From Bacteroidota bacterium (lineage in GTDB: Bacteria > Bacteroidota > Bacteroidia > Bacteroidales > Lentimicrobiaceae), in contig WSXX01000011.1 in assembly GCA_009773515.1 (NCBI GenBank), forward strand, positions 1-64,000: a stretch of DNA of 64,000 nt. Direction: 5' to 3'. Numbering within the stretch: position 1 is the stretch's first letter; each line of letters starts with the position of its first letter. Below the pieces are notes generated by a model. The model made no database searches, was not told the origin of the DNA, and saw only the letters and a program-made list of their open reading frames with translations. Shown one piece after another: positions 1 to 9,036 of the stretch. Both the position numbers and the translations under genes were made by a program.

Positions 1-510
1 AGCTGACTATCCCGCTAACCAACAGCACAAACTCCTGCCCGGGCAAAATTAATTGATCCCCTGAAGGTGGCAAAGATGCAGTTCACCGGAGGCTTACATT
101 GAATTAGTCAGTTTATCTTTATCTGCGCTGACAAAAGGCACAACTGGCCAGCCGGATATGGGAATCAATACAAATAACCTGAGAAAAAATAAGCTTGAAA
201 GGCTTCTGGTTTCTGGCAGCGGACTTTAAAAACTGAGCATCAGAAAACAGTACATTTTTTCCGGATAATTCACGGCAGCATTTCCGTTCGTGCTTATTCA
301 GACAAATCAGGCGTTCAGATTTTGTGTACCTTTGATAGGCTCGAGAACAAAAAGAATATAAGGTGATTTTTATTGAAAACCTTGAATATTATCAATAGAA
401 ACACCAAGGTCAAGAGCAATTGTTCAGGTTGCGGAAGCAGTTTAATTTCTCCGCAATTGCTTTGGATTTAATTGATTATCAAAAGAAAATGTTGCTTAAA
501 TTCATCAACT
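1..510. other. Gene-free stretch at window start
   Basis: No convincing coding frame was found on either strand. A box TACCTTTG at 327-334 fits the Bacteroidota -7 consensus but has no clear -33 partner and lies about 180 bases before the next gene. The 15-mer at 86-100 (ccggaggcttacatt) recurs at 53800-53814 in the degenerate accessory region, so part of this stretch may also be repeat debris. Confidence 0.5.
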
Positions 511-1623
511 ATGACCCTGTCGTTTAAAAATCTGTTCTTTGGTGTAGGAACTTTGTTTCTGTTTTTTGCTTTTCTGATTCTGGCAAAAACCATTCTTATC
601 CCCCTGGCTTTTGCATTGCTTATATCTTTTATACTGTATCCATTGGTTACCCGGTACGAGTCGTGGGGCATGAGTCCATTGTTTGCAGCTTTTCTTTCAA
701 TTTTTACCATGATTATTGTAATTGCGGGAGGTCTTTTTCTTTTCTCAACTCAGATTATTGACCTCTCCCGTGACTTTTCTGATATAAAGGAGAAAATTCT
801 TATTGTTTTTGCCGATGTCACACTATATGCCAACAAAAACCTGAACTTTCTGCCAACCATCGAAAAGGGCGAGTTACTTGGAAGGATTAAGAACTGGTTA
901 AGCGAATCATCCGGCTCTCTGGTGCAACAAACATTCAGCAGCACAGCATCATTTGTTACCGGATTATTTCTAACCTTCATCTATACTTTTCTTATTCTGA
1001 TTTACAGAGGTGGGATAATCAATGCATTTTCACAATTCTTTCCATACAACAAGAGAACACAAGCCAATAAAATGTACAGTTCGGTGCAGAAGGTCGGGCA
1101 GCAGTATTTGTCAGGCATGCTCATTATTATTGTAATTCTGGGAACGATCAACAGCATTGGCCTTTTGATTATTGGCATTGACCATCCGTTTCTATTTGGA
1201 TTTCTGGCTGCTGTTCTGGCAATTATTCCTTATATAGGCACTACACTTGGGGCTGCAATTCCGGTGGTTTATGCACTTGTGTCTTATGATTCTGCCTGGA
1301 CAGCGTTGGCAGTTATGATACTGTTCTGGGCCGTGCAGGTGGTTGAAAGTAATTTCCTGACTCCAAAAATAGTAGGTGGAAACCTTAAAGTTAATGCCTT
1401 GACTGCCATACTGAGTATCATTATCGGTGCTTCGGTATGGGGAGTTGCAGGAATGATTCTGTTTTTGCCTTTCGCCGCGATGTTGAGGGTTTTTTGTGAA
1501 GAATATGATGAACTTAAAGCCATAGCTCTTTTGATCGGCGAGCAAAATAACAGCGCTGAAGATCAGGAACGGGTCAAATTTCTTGCACGATGGTGGGAAA
1601 GAATAAAGTCTTGGTTCTCCTGA
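511..1623 (+). CDS. AI-2E family transporter (TqsA/YdiK/PerM-like membrane protein)
   Basis: This is a polytopic inner-membrane protein of 370 residues, the usual length for the AI-2E family (PF01594), whose members export small molecules such as autoinducer-2 or act as ion antiporters. The substrate here is unknown. Paired hydrophobic helices open the protein (FLFFAFLILAKTILIPLAFA). A soluble middle section follows, then the conserved C-terminal helical block with the family signature IPYIGTTLG and the closing MILFLPFAAMLRVF. I chose the ATG at 511 because it directly precedes the first membrane segment; a TTG at 472 would add 13 polar residues. It is transcribed towards, and ends 42 bases from, the leftward GT39 gene. 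Confidence 0.85.
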   Translation: MTLSFKNLFFGVGTLFLFFAFLILAKTILIPLAFALLISFILYPLVTRYESWGMSPLFAAFLSIFTMIIVIAGGLFLFSTQIIDLSRDFSDIKEKILIVFADVTLYANKNLNFLPTIEKGELLGRIKNWLSESSGSLVQQTFSSTASFVTGLFLTFIYTFLILIYRGGIINAFSQFFPYNKRTQANKMYSSVQKVGQQYLSGMLIIIVILGTINSIGLLIIGIDHPFLFGFLAAVLAIIPYIGTTLGAAIPVVYALVSYDSAWTALAVMILFWAVQVVESNFLTPKIVGGNLKVNALTAILSIIIGASVWGVAGMILFLPFAAMLRVFCEEYDELKAIALLIGEQNNSAEDQERVKFLARWWERIKSWFS

Positions 1624-1665
1624 TGATTTTTTGATATCATCAACCGGAATTCGCTTTCTGAAAAA

Positions 1666-3168
1666 TCAGTTTGAATCTCTGCTTCTTAATGCCTGTATGT
1701 CAATTCCATCCATCATTAACAACTCTTCAGGCAATTGACCATCATCATTGATTATTACGGTGTAACCTTCGCGTATTAACCTGTTAACTATTTGTGCATC
1801 AGGCAATTGCTTATAAACAGTCATGTCTGTATAAAACATGGCTTCCACCGGGTTTGCATAGTTGAAAAGAACTACTTTTTGTGTTAAATCCTTATTCATT
1901 GCCTTCAAATCTGCAACCCATTCCGGGTTTCGGCTGGTCTTGCTGAATGGTTTTATTCTTTCAATGGAGTACCTCACCGGCAATGCAATCAGCAGCATCA
2001 GCACAACATTTATCAGCCACTTCCATTTTACCTGCCTTTTGTAATCGAATATAGTCATGTAGAAGTCAGCCGTTATCAGAAACAAAGCCGGCGACGTAAA
2101 CAGCAGATAGGCCTGCATTTTTGTGCTTGCGAATGAAAAAAATATAAATGGAATCAAAAACCAGGTTGTTATTCCGAGTCGCTTCAGGTTTCGCGGATCT
2201 TTAGCTGTTCTGTATAAAAACCAAAGCAGCGGGAGATAAATCAGTTCACCGTAAATTATCCGGATTTTATCCGCAAAGTAAAAAACTGAGCCCTGATGTT
2301 CCTCAATTGCTTCATGCAGATGCCTGATGTTGTAATTTGATTCCCAGGCAGCTTCGGCTGGAAAGCTCGTAAAAATGTATATCTGCCAGGGCAGAAAAGT
2401 TGCAAGACCCGATATTAATACAACTAAGAACTGAAGCGCAATGGTCTTGTAATTTGCTTTGCCTGAATCCAATACAATCAACAACCATATCGGCAGCACA
2501 ATAAGTGCAGGTAGCCATTTCGAAAGAATTGCTGCACCCATGGCTAATCCAACCATGATATTAAAGATGCTTTTGCCCGATTTTACATATTGGATGCTTA
2601 AGAAAATGGCCAGTTGTATAAAAAATAGAAAAGCAATATCAATGTGATCCGTCGCGACTCTGCCAGCTGTAAGCTCAATAATCAACCCATGAATTGCAAA
2701 AAAGAATGCAGCCAGAAATGCAGTGCGATGATCGAAGAAATGTTTTCCAATGGCATAAGTCAGCGCAATGCCAGCGGTTGACATAATTATAGAAGGCAGT
2801 CTGAGTGCGATTTCATTGGTTCCAAACATCCATAAAGATGAAGCCATTAACCAAAGTGGCAGCGGTTGTTTATGCAGCCATATGTGGTTTTGTGTCCAGT
2901 CTCTGAAATCAAAAGGAAGCAGTGGATTAGCGTAAAGGACAGGTTTCAGCGGATTATCAATCAGGTTTTTGGCAACCAGCGCATGGTAGCGTTCGTCCCA
3001 ATAATGCAGAAACATATCTGATGATGTGTAAATCCTGAGAATCAGCCCGCTGATCATAAGAAGCAGCAAAGCTACCCGATAGTTTCCCAGCCTGAACTGA
3101 TGCCACGAAAACAGAAATCCTGCAGATGCAACAATTACAGTTATTATTCCCTGACTAAGATTATCCAT
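1666..3168 (-). CDS. ArnT-like GT39 family membrane glycosyltransferase
   Basis: This is a 500-residue polytopic membrane protein of the PMT/ArnT superfamily (PF13231-like), which transfers sugars from polyprenyl-phosphate donors on the periplasmic side. The first periplasmic loop carries the acidic catalytic motif WDERYHA near residues 57-63, as in ArnT/PMT enzymes. About ten hydrophobic helices follow, and a small soluble C-terminal domain begins near residue 410. It is the last gene of a leftward run (PASTA protein, T9SS protein, RluD homologue, this gene) with gaps of 41, 11 and 37 bases, so co-transcription is likely. The acceptor cannot be told from sequence; lipid A or a glycoprotein are the usual choices. 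Confidence 0.8.
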   Translation of the reverse strand: MDNLSQGIITVIVASAGFLFSWHQFRLGNYRVALLLLMISGLILRIYTSSDMFLHYWDERYHALVAKNLIDNPLKPVLYANPLLPFDFRDWTQNHIWLHKQPLPLWLMASSLWMFGTNEIALRLPSIIMSTAGIALTYAIGKHFFDHRTAFLAAFFFAIHGLIIELTAGRVATDHIDIAFLFFIQLAIFLSIQYVKSGKSIFNIMVGLAMGAAILSKWLPALIVLPIWLLIVLDSGKANYKTIALQFLVVLISGLATFLPWQIYIFTSFPAEAAWESNYNIRHLHEAIEEHQGSVFYFADKIRIIYGELIYLPLLWFLYRTAKDPRNLKRLGITTWFLIPFIFFSFASTKMQAYLLFTSPALFLITADFYMTIFDYKRQVKWKWLINVVLMLLIALPVRYSIERIKPFSKTSRNPEWVADLKAMNKDLTQKVVLFNYANPVEAMFYTDMTVYKQLPDAQIVNRLIREGYTVIINDDGQLPEELLMMDGIDIQALRSRDSN

Positions 3169-3205
3169 TTGATTTTATAAAAATATAAGTCAAATTTAGT
3201 GAATT

Positions 3206-4273
3206 TCAGAGCCCCCGCCCTGCCAGAAACTTATCCCACTTTTCCAGCACAAGTTGCATATCGGCAGGTAGTTCAGAATCAAAAAACAATTCTTCACCAG
3301 TAATGGGATGATTAAAACCCAGCGATTTGGCGTGAAGCGCCTGACGGGGTATGATTTCAAAACAATTTTCTACAAATTTGCGGTAGCTGCCTGAGGTTGT
3401 GCCTTTAAGAATGGCGCTGCCACCATAACGTTCATCGCTGAAAAGCGGATGACCCAGGTATTTCATATGAGCGCGTATCTGATGGGTGCGACCGGTTTCC
3501 AAGCGGCATTCAATCAGGCTTACATAATCAAAACTTCGCAGAATTTTGTAATGTGTAACCGCATGTTTTCCATGACTTCCATCAGGAAAAACAGCCATAA
3601 CCAATCGGTTGTTGAGGTTTCGTCCAACATGCCCGGTTATGGTTCCTTCGGGTTCTTTGGGTGTGCCCCAAACAATAGCCTGATAAGTCCGGCGGATGGT
3701 GTGATCGAAGAAATTGCGTGCAATGCGTGTCTGGGCTTCTTCGGTTTTGGTAACCATAATTATACCCGATGTATCTTTGTCGATGCGGTGCACCAGAAAT
3801 GGCATGGCATCGGGTTTTGCGCCCGGCTGATTGCGTAAATGCCATACCAAAGCATTCAACATGGTGCCGTAATAATTTGCAAATCCCGGGTGAACCACCA
3901 TTCCGGCCTCTTTGTTGATGACCAGCAGATGATCGTCTTCATAGACAATATTCAGCGGAATATTTTCAGGGAGTACTTCAGTATCGCGCGGAGGATGTGT
4001 CATTACCACCGAAATCACATCCTGAGGCTTAACCCGGTAATTTTGTTTGACAGGCTCACCATTTACCAGAATATTGCCGGCTTTTGCAGCCTGCTGAATT
4101 TTGTTTCGGGAGGCATTTTCAATACGGCTCATCAGGAATTTATCAATCCTGAGCAAGCCCTGTCGCCGGTCGGCAATGATACGGTGGTGCTCGAAAAGTT
4201 CGTTTTCTACGCTTTCGTCTTCAACAAACTCCGGCGAATCGTGCTCTTCCAGAAAATCTTCGGTATCCGGCAT
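3206..4273 (-). CDS. rluD: RluA-family 23S rRNA pseudouridine synthase (RluD-like)
   Basis: This enzyme isomerises uridine to pseudouridine in large-subunit rRNA. The 355 residues contain an acidic N-terminal tail (1-35), an S4 RNA-binding domain (about 41-100) and the catalytic RluA domain. The signature HRIDKDTSG lies at 162-170 and Asp165 is the expected catalytic aspartate. The motif GRTHQIRAHMKYLGHP, typical of the family, follows. RluD-type enzymes carry the S4 domain while RluA does not, which favours RluD (positions 1911/1915/1917 in E. coli). It follows the T9SS gene by 11 bases and precedes the GT39 gene in the same orientation. Pseudouridine 1915 is also the target of RlmH, encoded at 28815-29288. 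Confidence 0.88.
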   Translation of the reverse strand: MPDTEDFLEEHDSPEFVEDESVENELFEHHRIIADRRQGLLRIDKFLMSRIENASRNKIQQAAKAGNILVNGEPVKQNYRVKPQDVISVVMTHPPRDTEVLPENIPLNIVYEDDHLLVINKEAGMVVHPGFANYYGTMLNALVWHLRNQPGAKPDAMPFLVHRIDKDTSGIIMVTKTEEAQTRIARNFFDHTIRRTYQAIVWGTPKEPEGTITGHVGRNLNNRLVMAVFPDGSHGKHAVTHYKILRSFDYVSLIECRLETGRTHQIRAHMKYLGHPLFSDERYGGSAILKGTTSGSYRKFVENCFEIIPRQALHAKSLGFNHPITGEELFFDSELPADMQLVLEKWDKFLAGRGL

Positions 4274-4284
4274 TATCAGAAAAA

Positions 4285-6288
4285 TTACCGGTTAATAATC
4301 AACTTGCTGCGGCCAATGGGGGTTCCGGCGGAGTTGTTTACCTGTACAATGTAAAAACCAGAGGGAAGCATACTTAAATTGTTTTCTCGTGAGTATGGCA
4401 GCGTGAGTATGGTTTTGCCATCGGTGCCCGTGATGCTGGTTGTATATCCACCCGACGACTGATTTTCAGGAAGATCAATCACAATTATACCATCGGGTGA
4501 CGGATTGGGGTAAATATTCAGTTTACCGGAAGCAGCGTTTTCAGGAACTCCAACAACTTTTAATTTTCCCAAAACAGGGCGCATCATTATTGTTCCTGTT
4601 TTTATGCTTTGATTCCATGCGCCAAAAGTCCGGAAAAAGGTATTGGCTGAGGAATTTTTGTTAAGGTCGTAACCAATGTTCAGGTTATCGGCTGTAATTT
4701 GCTCCCAGCCCACATAAAAGATCAGGTTTGGAAAACGCCCCGGCTCAATTCGTATGATGCTGTCAAGTTCGTAGGTAAAGAATTGGTTAAGACTGTCTTC
4801 ATAGGCTGGTTCATAGCCAAACCGCGAATAAATAAGTTCGCCTGGTTCTCCAAAATAATCATTCCACACATTCAGATAAAAACTCTTCACATTTCCGCTG
4901 TTCAGGGTTTGATTGAAATACATCTGTACAGCAAGCAGCGAGTCCGCCCTGTTTAGTTTAAATTTGTATGCAAGCTGTGCTCCTATATTTTGAAGACCAA
5001 ATCCGGCTTCTGCAGTTCCATCGTCATACGACAGATAATTTGCAAAAACCTGGGTGTGCCTTATGGTGTCGTTTTCTTTGCGAAGAATGCTTGCTTCGGT
5101 ATTAATTATATGGGTTGTGGTAAAAAATGTCTTTTGCTGTGTACCAATGGGAAATACAAAACCAACCGGTGGATTGGCAAAAGGCTGATGGGTAGAATAT
5201 CCTGAAGTGATGTAGGGAAGAATGGAGAAAATTCCACCTGAATAAGTATGAATGGGTGACTGCTGATATTCTTTTGTTACGTAATAAGAATATGAAGCAT
5301 TGTAGTTGATGTTGTCCAGATTTGTAATGAGTATATCAAGATCGGTTTGCATTTCGTTTACGAAATTCGATCTGTACTGATTGTAAGGCATAGACGTATA
5401 ATTCTTCAGCATTTGCGGGGCTTTTCCTGCAAAAGCCACATCGCGGTGAAGTGTATCATCTATTCCCCGGCCAGTGTTCAGATAAACATAGTCAATATTC
5501 CATTGATCGCCATTGCTTTGCCAGTCAGGTAAAATGCTGCTGGCAAGGCTTGCATAATTCCTGAATCTGAAACGGAATTCTGAAGTATAAAACATGGCGC
5601 TGTCCTGAATAGGAACCACAACCTGCCTGAACCAGGTACTGTCTTCAGCGTAAAAACTTTCGAGAGGTTGACCCGGTGAACTCCACATTCTGCGCCATCC
5701 CTCAACAATAAGTGTATCAACAATGGTGGTGTCGATTCCATTAATGAGAGTATCTATTGAAATATAATAGGTTTCAGATTCACCGGGAGCCAGAAACTCA
5801 AGCACAAGTGAATCGGTTTTAAATGGTGCATTGCCGTTGCCTTGTGGCTGATAATAAAAACTGAAACAGATTGAGTCGGCACGGGTTATGATGCGGCGCA
5901 CCGGAGTAAAAATTGAATCGAGACGAATGGGTTGTGAGGTGAGGAAATCAGCCATGTAAGGAAAAGGACTGGCATTGCTGTAAAGCCTGCCAAGATTATC
6001 AATGGCATCAAATGTTGCAACCCCAACAGTAGGCGGGTTTACAGGATAATCATCGTTAATAAAAACATCTGAATCGGCCCAGCGTGCAGGATCAGGAAAA
6101 ACGTGGCTATCGCTGAAATCATCGAAGAACGGCAGCATAAGCGGAGAAACCGCATCGCGTTGGGCCGGTGTTGTTTCAGCCTTTTTCTTTACCTGTACAT
6201 TTACCTGCAAGCCGGTGATGACTTCCTGAGGAAATGCGGTCGCCGGTATAATAATCAGTAGTAATATACTTAAAATCAGTCGATTCAT
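4285..6288 (-). CDS. Secreted T9SS-sorted protein of unknown function
   Basis: This is a 667-residue exported protein. A signal peptide (MNRLILSILLLIIIPATAFP) is followed by a long beta-rich body with no domain I recognise. It ends with a type A T9SS sorting domain that starts near GKLNIYPNPSPDG and runs to GRSKLIINR. The stretch GFYIVQVNNSAG is a standard element of this sorting domain. It should be secreted across the outer membrane and possibly anchored to surface lipopolysaccharide. Its position between a PASTA protein and an RluD homologue suggests co-transcription rather than a shared pathway. Confidence 0.75.
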   Translation of the reverse strand: MNRLILSILLLIIIPATAFPQEVITGLQVNVQVKKKAETTPAQRDAVSPLMLPFFDDFSDSHVFPDPARWADSDVFINDDYPVNPPTVGVATFDAIDNLGRLYSNASPFPYMADFLTSQPIRLDSIFTPVRRIITRADSICFSFYYQPQGNGNAPFKTDSLVLEFLAPGESETYYISIDTLINGIDTTIVDTLIVEGWRRMWSSPGQPLESFYAEDSTWFRQVVVPIQDSAMFYTSEFRFRFRNYASLASSILPDWQSNGDQWNIDYVYLNTGRGIDDTLHRDVAFAGKAPQMLKNYTSMPYNQYRSNFVNEMQTDLDILITNLDNINYNASYSYYVTKEYQQSPIHTYSGGIFSILPYITSGYSTHQPFANPPVGFVFPIGTQQKTFFTTTHIINTEASILRKENDTIRHTQVFANYLSYDDGTAEAGFGLQNIGAQLAYKFKLNRADSLLAVQMYFNQTLNSGNVKSFYLNVWNDYFGEPGELIYSRFGYEPAYEDSLNQFFTYELDSIIRIEPGRFPNLIFYVGWEQITADNLNIGYDLNKNSSANTFFRTFGAWNQSIKTGTIMMRPVLGKLKVVGVPENAASGKLNIYPNPSPDGIIVIDLPENQSSGGYTTSITGTDGKTILTLPYSRENNLSMLPSGFYIVQVNNSAGTPIGRSKLIINR

Positions 6289-6329
6289 CTCAATGGGTGT
6301 TTCTTTTCTGTAATTACAAGCGCAATTTG

Positions 6330-7172
6330 CTAAAAATTATTGTTCAGCATATCCATCTGCATGTTGAGGGTGTCGTTGGCAAATGTTTGCAAGTGAGTCT
6401 CGAAGTCGAATTCAGAAGGATCTTTAAAAACAAGTGAAACAGGCTGACCGGCATTCAGCAGTCTTCCCGGTGAGTAAGAGGGAGACTGACTGTAAACACG
6501 GGCCGTTTCAGGGTCAGCATCGTCATCATAAATCTCGCTGCCAATGGTAAGCAGGTTATTGTTGAGCAGGTCGAGGGCTTCCTGTCGGGTTTTCCCGATA
6601 AGGAAAGGCAACTGAAAACGACCACCGCCAAACGATTGCCCTACTCTGAGATCGATAACCGAGCCTTTAAGAATTTCAAATCCGGGTTCAATAACCTGAC
6701 TTTTATGATATTGCCCCAACACTGCATTGGCTGCAATATCAGGCACATAGGTGACTTTTCCAAGTTTCAGTCCGTAGGTTTCCAGGGTCGCGCCTGCCTG
6801 CCTGAGGCTAAGGTCAACCAGATCGGGCATATCAACTTTTTCGGGCATTACAGCAACAGTGGTGAGGTAAACTTTGCGGTGTCGCTTCACTTTTGATCCC
6901 GCCACCGGATCCTGTATTAACACCGAGCCACTTGGCATTTTAGCGTCAAAAACGGAATCAACAATAATTACCTCCAGATCTGAAATGGTTTCTAATTGTT
7001 CAATCTGATCAGGTGTAAGCCCAATCAAGGAAGGAACAATCATAGACTCACCATGATGCGTGTACCATTTCAGTGCCCACAAAATCAGGGTTATCACAAG
7101 AATGGTCAATGCGACTGAAAGTAAAAAATTCCTTACAAAAACGCGGGTTCTGATAAATTCCAGGAAGTTCAT
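6330..7172 (-). CDS. Membrane-anchored triple-PASTA protein
   Basis: This 280-residue protein has a short cytoplasmic start, one membrane helix (about 17-36) and three PASTA repeats in the periplasm (about 44-108, 109-181 and 187-251). Each repeat opens with a V/MPxL element: VPSLIGLTPDQ, MPDLVDLSLRQA, LPFLIGKTRQEA. PASTA domains bind peptidoglycan fragments or beta-lactams in PknB kinases and PBP2x. No kinase or transpeptidase domain is present here, so it is probably a cell-wall-binding accessory protein. It is the first gene of the leftward operon that ends with GT39 and has a good -7 box 107 bases upstream. Confidence 0.82.
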   Translation of the reverse strand: MNFLEFIRTRVFVRNFLLSVALTILVITLILWALKWYTHHGESMIVPSLIGLTPDQIEQLETISDLEVIIVDSVFDAKMPSGSVLIQDPVAGSKVKRHRKVYLTTVAVMPEKVDMPDLVDLSLRQAGATLETYGLKLGKVTYVPDIAANAVLGQYHKSQVIEPGFEILKGSVIDLRVGQSFGGGRFQLPFLIGKTRQEALDLLNNNLLTIGSEIYDDDADPETARVYSQSPSYSPGRLLNAGQPVSLVFKDPSEFDFETHLQTFANDTLNMQMDMLNNNF

Positions 7173-7278
7173 GCCTTATTACTTGCTATTTCGTTGCTGC
7201 GGGGTACTGTAACAACCTGCGACAACCTACACGAATTATAGATAAACTTGCGGGAGCCCCATTTATTGCACAGCCTTG

Positions 7279-7286
7279 CAAAGATA
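7279..7286 (-). promoter_or_regulatory. Putative -7 box for the PASTA-rluD operon
   Basis: The minus strand reads TATCTTTG, a full match to the Bacteroidota -7 consensus TAnnTTTG. Transcription would begin near 7272, giving a leader of about 100 bases before the PASTA gene. No clear -33 TTTG is seen. Confidence 0.45.
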
Positions 7287-7405
7287 TAAATATTTATCCC
7301 GCGGATGTTGTTTTAGCTAAATTGCAGCAAAGGATTGTATTGCTGACAAAGATAATTAATCTGGTGAACCAGAGATTAACGGATGGTTTTTGGTAATTCA
7401 GCCGG

Positions 7406-8746
7406 CTATTCTGATTTTCTGATAACATTCAACAGGCCTATGTATTCACCATTACAGTCAATAAGCTTTGTAATTACAGCATCTACCAGTAATTCCGAGC
7501 CATCGGGGGTGGTTTGAAACATCTTCCCGCGCATTATTCCATTCGTAAACAATTGATTTTCATGATGCTCTTTTTCGCTTTTTTTAGCCCATTCCGAAAT
7601 AATAAGGACATCGGCCTGTTGTGAAATGGCTTCTTTTTCAGCAATACCGTAAAGTGCTTCGGCAGAACAGTTCCAATAAGTGATGATGTTGTTGTGATCG
7701 GTAGTATATACTGCATCACTTATATGATAGAGCAGTGCAGCATGAAATGAGTTCAGGTTGTCGGATGTGCGATGTTTGATCATGTCGCCGAGCAGCCGTT
7801 CCTGACTGAAAATATTCATCATAAAAAGCTGCAGCGAATTAAAATCTTTGTCGTTGTTTTTTGCCATTTTCAGCATTTCCGGATCTCTGAGTTTAAAAGC
7901 CAGAGTTATCATTTTCAGCGGCAAAATGTAATAATGGCGAAGGTACACCGTCAGAAATGTCATGAAAACAGCGGAGAAGATTATAAGAATAAGAATCAAG
8001 CGGGACTGGTACTTTTCAATTTCTTCCCGGGGTTTCGAATATGATTCAATGTTGAACGAGGCAACAGGAAGATTTTGCCTTCCATAAACCGGTATGCTGG
8101 TGCGGATATTCCATTTGTGCGACAGATCGCTTTGGTCTGTATTTTTTACTGAAACAGGTTCCTGACTAATGCTCAAGGCTCCTCCGGTAATTGCCGATAC
8201 ATGGGCCAATTGAGATTCTTCAATTATTTCGCCGGCAAATAGCCAGCCATATTGATAACTGTGCGCTTCCTCGCACCAGGGTATTTTTATACACGAGATT
8301 CGTACAAGATTGTCGTTGATCCATCCATAAAACCTTGTGATTTTGCCATCGCTCATCAGTTTTTTCATTTCTGATGCCGAAGTAGGTAAAAGGGTTACAA
8401 AATTTATCTTGTTGTGCGGAAAAACAGCAAGCGGAAACAGCGCAGAATCAGCAACTGCCATGTAATCAAAACCAGGTATGTCGTGCGGATTCAATTGTAA
8501 GTTGTTGCTGAGGATGTTACAAGGAAAGAAAACCGGATTGGCAGTTGAAACTTTCAGTTGCTTTTCGCTCATTCGCGATTGCATTTCAAATGAATTTCTG
8601 ATGATTGAGGACAATTGCTCACTATATAAATTTTTTACACCTTTAAGTGTATAATAATTATGCAATATCACAGCTGCCAGCGAAAAAATAAAAATTATCC
8701 CTGACAGGACAATCAACAAGGAAAATCTGCTGCGGATGAATCTCAT
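7406..8746 (-). CDS. Membrane sensor with extracytoplasmic domain and C-terminal PAS domain
   Basis: The protein has 446 residues. One membrane helix lies at about 11-29 and a second at about 246-266, enclosing a periplasmic domain of about 215 residues that may bind a ligand. A linker follows, then a PAS domain from about residue 340 to the end (ISDAVYTTDHNNIITYWNCS, later YIGLLNVIRKS). No histidine kinase, GGDEF, EAL or adaptor output domain is present, although the stop codon comes straight after the PAS fold. It may signal through a partner, or it may be a truncated kinase. The neighbours are a divergent protease gene and the PASTA operon, and neither suggests a stimulus. Confidence 0.7.
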   Translation of the reverse strand: MRFIRSRFSLLIVLSGIIFIFSLAAVILHNYYTLKGVKNLYSEQLSSIIRNSFEMQSRMSEKQLKVSTANPVFFPCNILSNNLQLNPHDIPGFDYMAVADSALFPLAVFPHNKINFVTLLPTSASEMKKLMSDGKITRFYGWINDNLVRISCIKIPWCEEAHSYQYGWLFAGEIIEESQLAHVSAITGGALSISQEPVSVKNTDQSDLSHKWNIRTSIPVYGRQNLPVASFNIESYSKPREEIEKYQSRLILILIIFSAVFMTFLTVYLRHYYILPLKMITLAFKLRDPEMLKMAKNNDKDFNSLQLFMMNIFSQERLLGDMIKHRTSDNLNSFHAALLYHISDAVYTTDHNNIITYWNCSAEALYGIAEKEAISQQADVLIISEWAKKSEKEHHENQLFTNGIMRGKMFQTTPDGSELLVDAVITKLIDCNGEYIGLLNVIRKSE

Positions 8747-9036
8747 AATTTCATTTAAAGAATGACAGTTTACAGAAAGTTTCTCTTTTCAGATTAGTTT
8801 TATATCTGTTAATAAAAAAATCAGGTGATTGTAATCATTATTTAACAAAAAAGAATTATGAAGTAAATATTTTTACTGTATACCACTATAGGAATACAGT
8901 TGATCCTGACTCAAAATCTGTATATTCCTTTATTATTGTTCAACAAGATTGAACGTTTGAATGATTTGCCTGTTTAACAATCGCCGGATTACTTTTATAT
9001 CTATTTTCGCAAGCCTCAATTAAGCCTCTTGATAAC

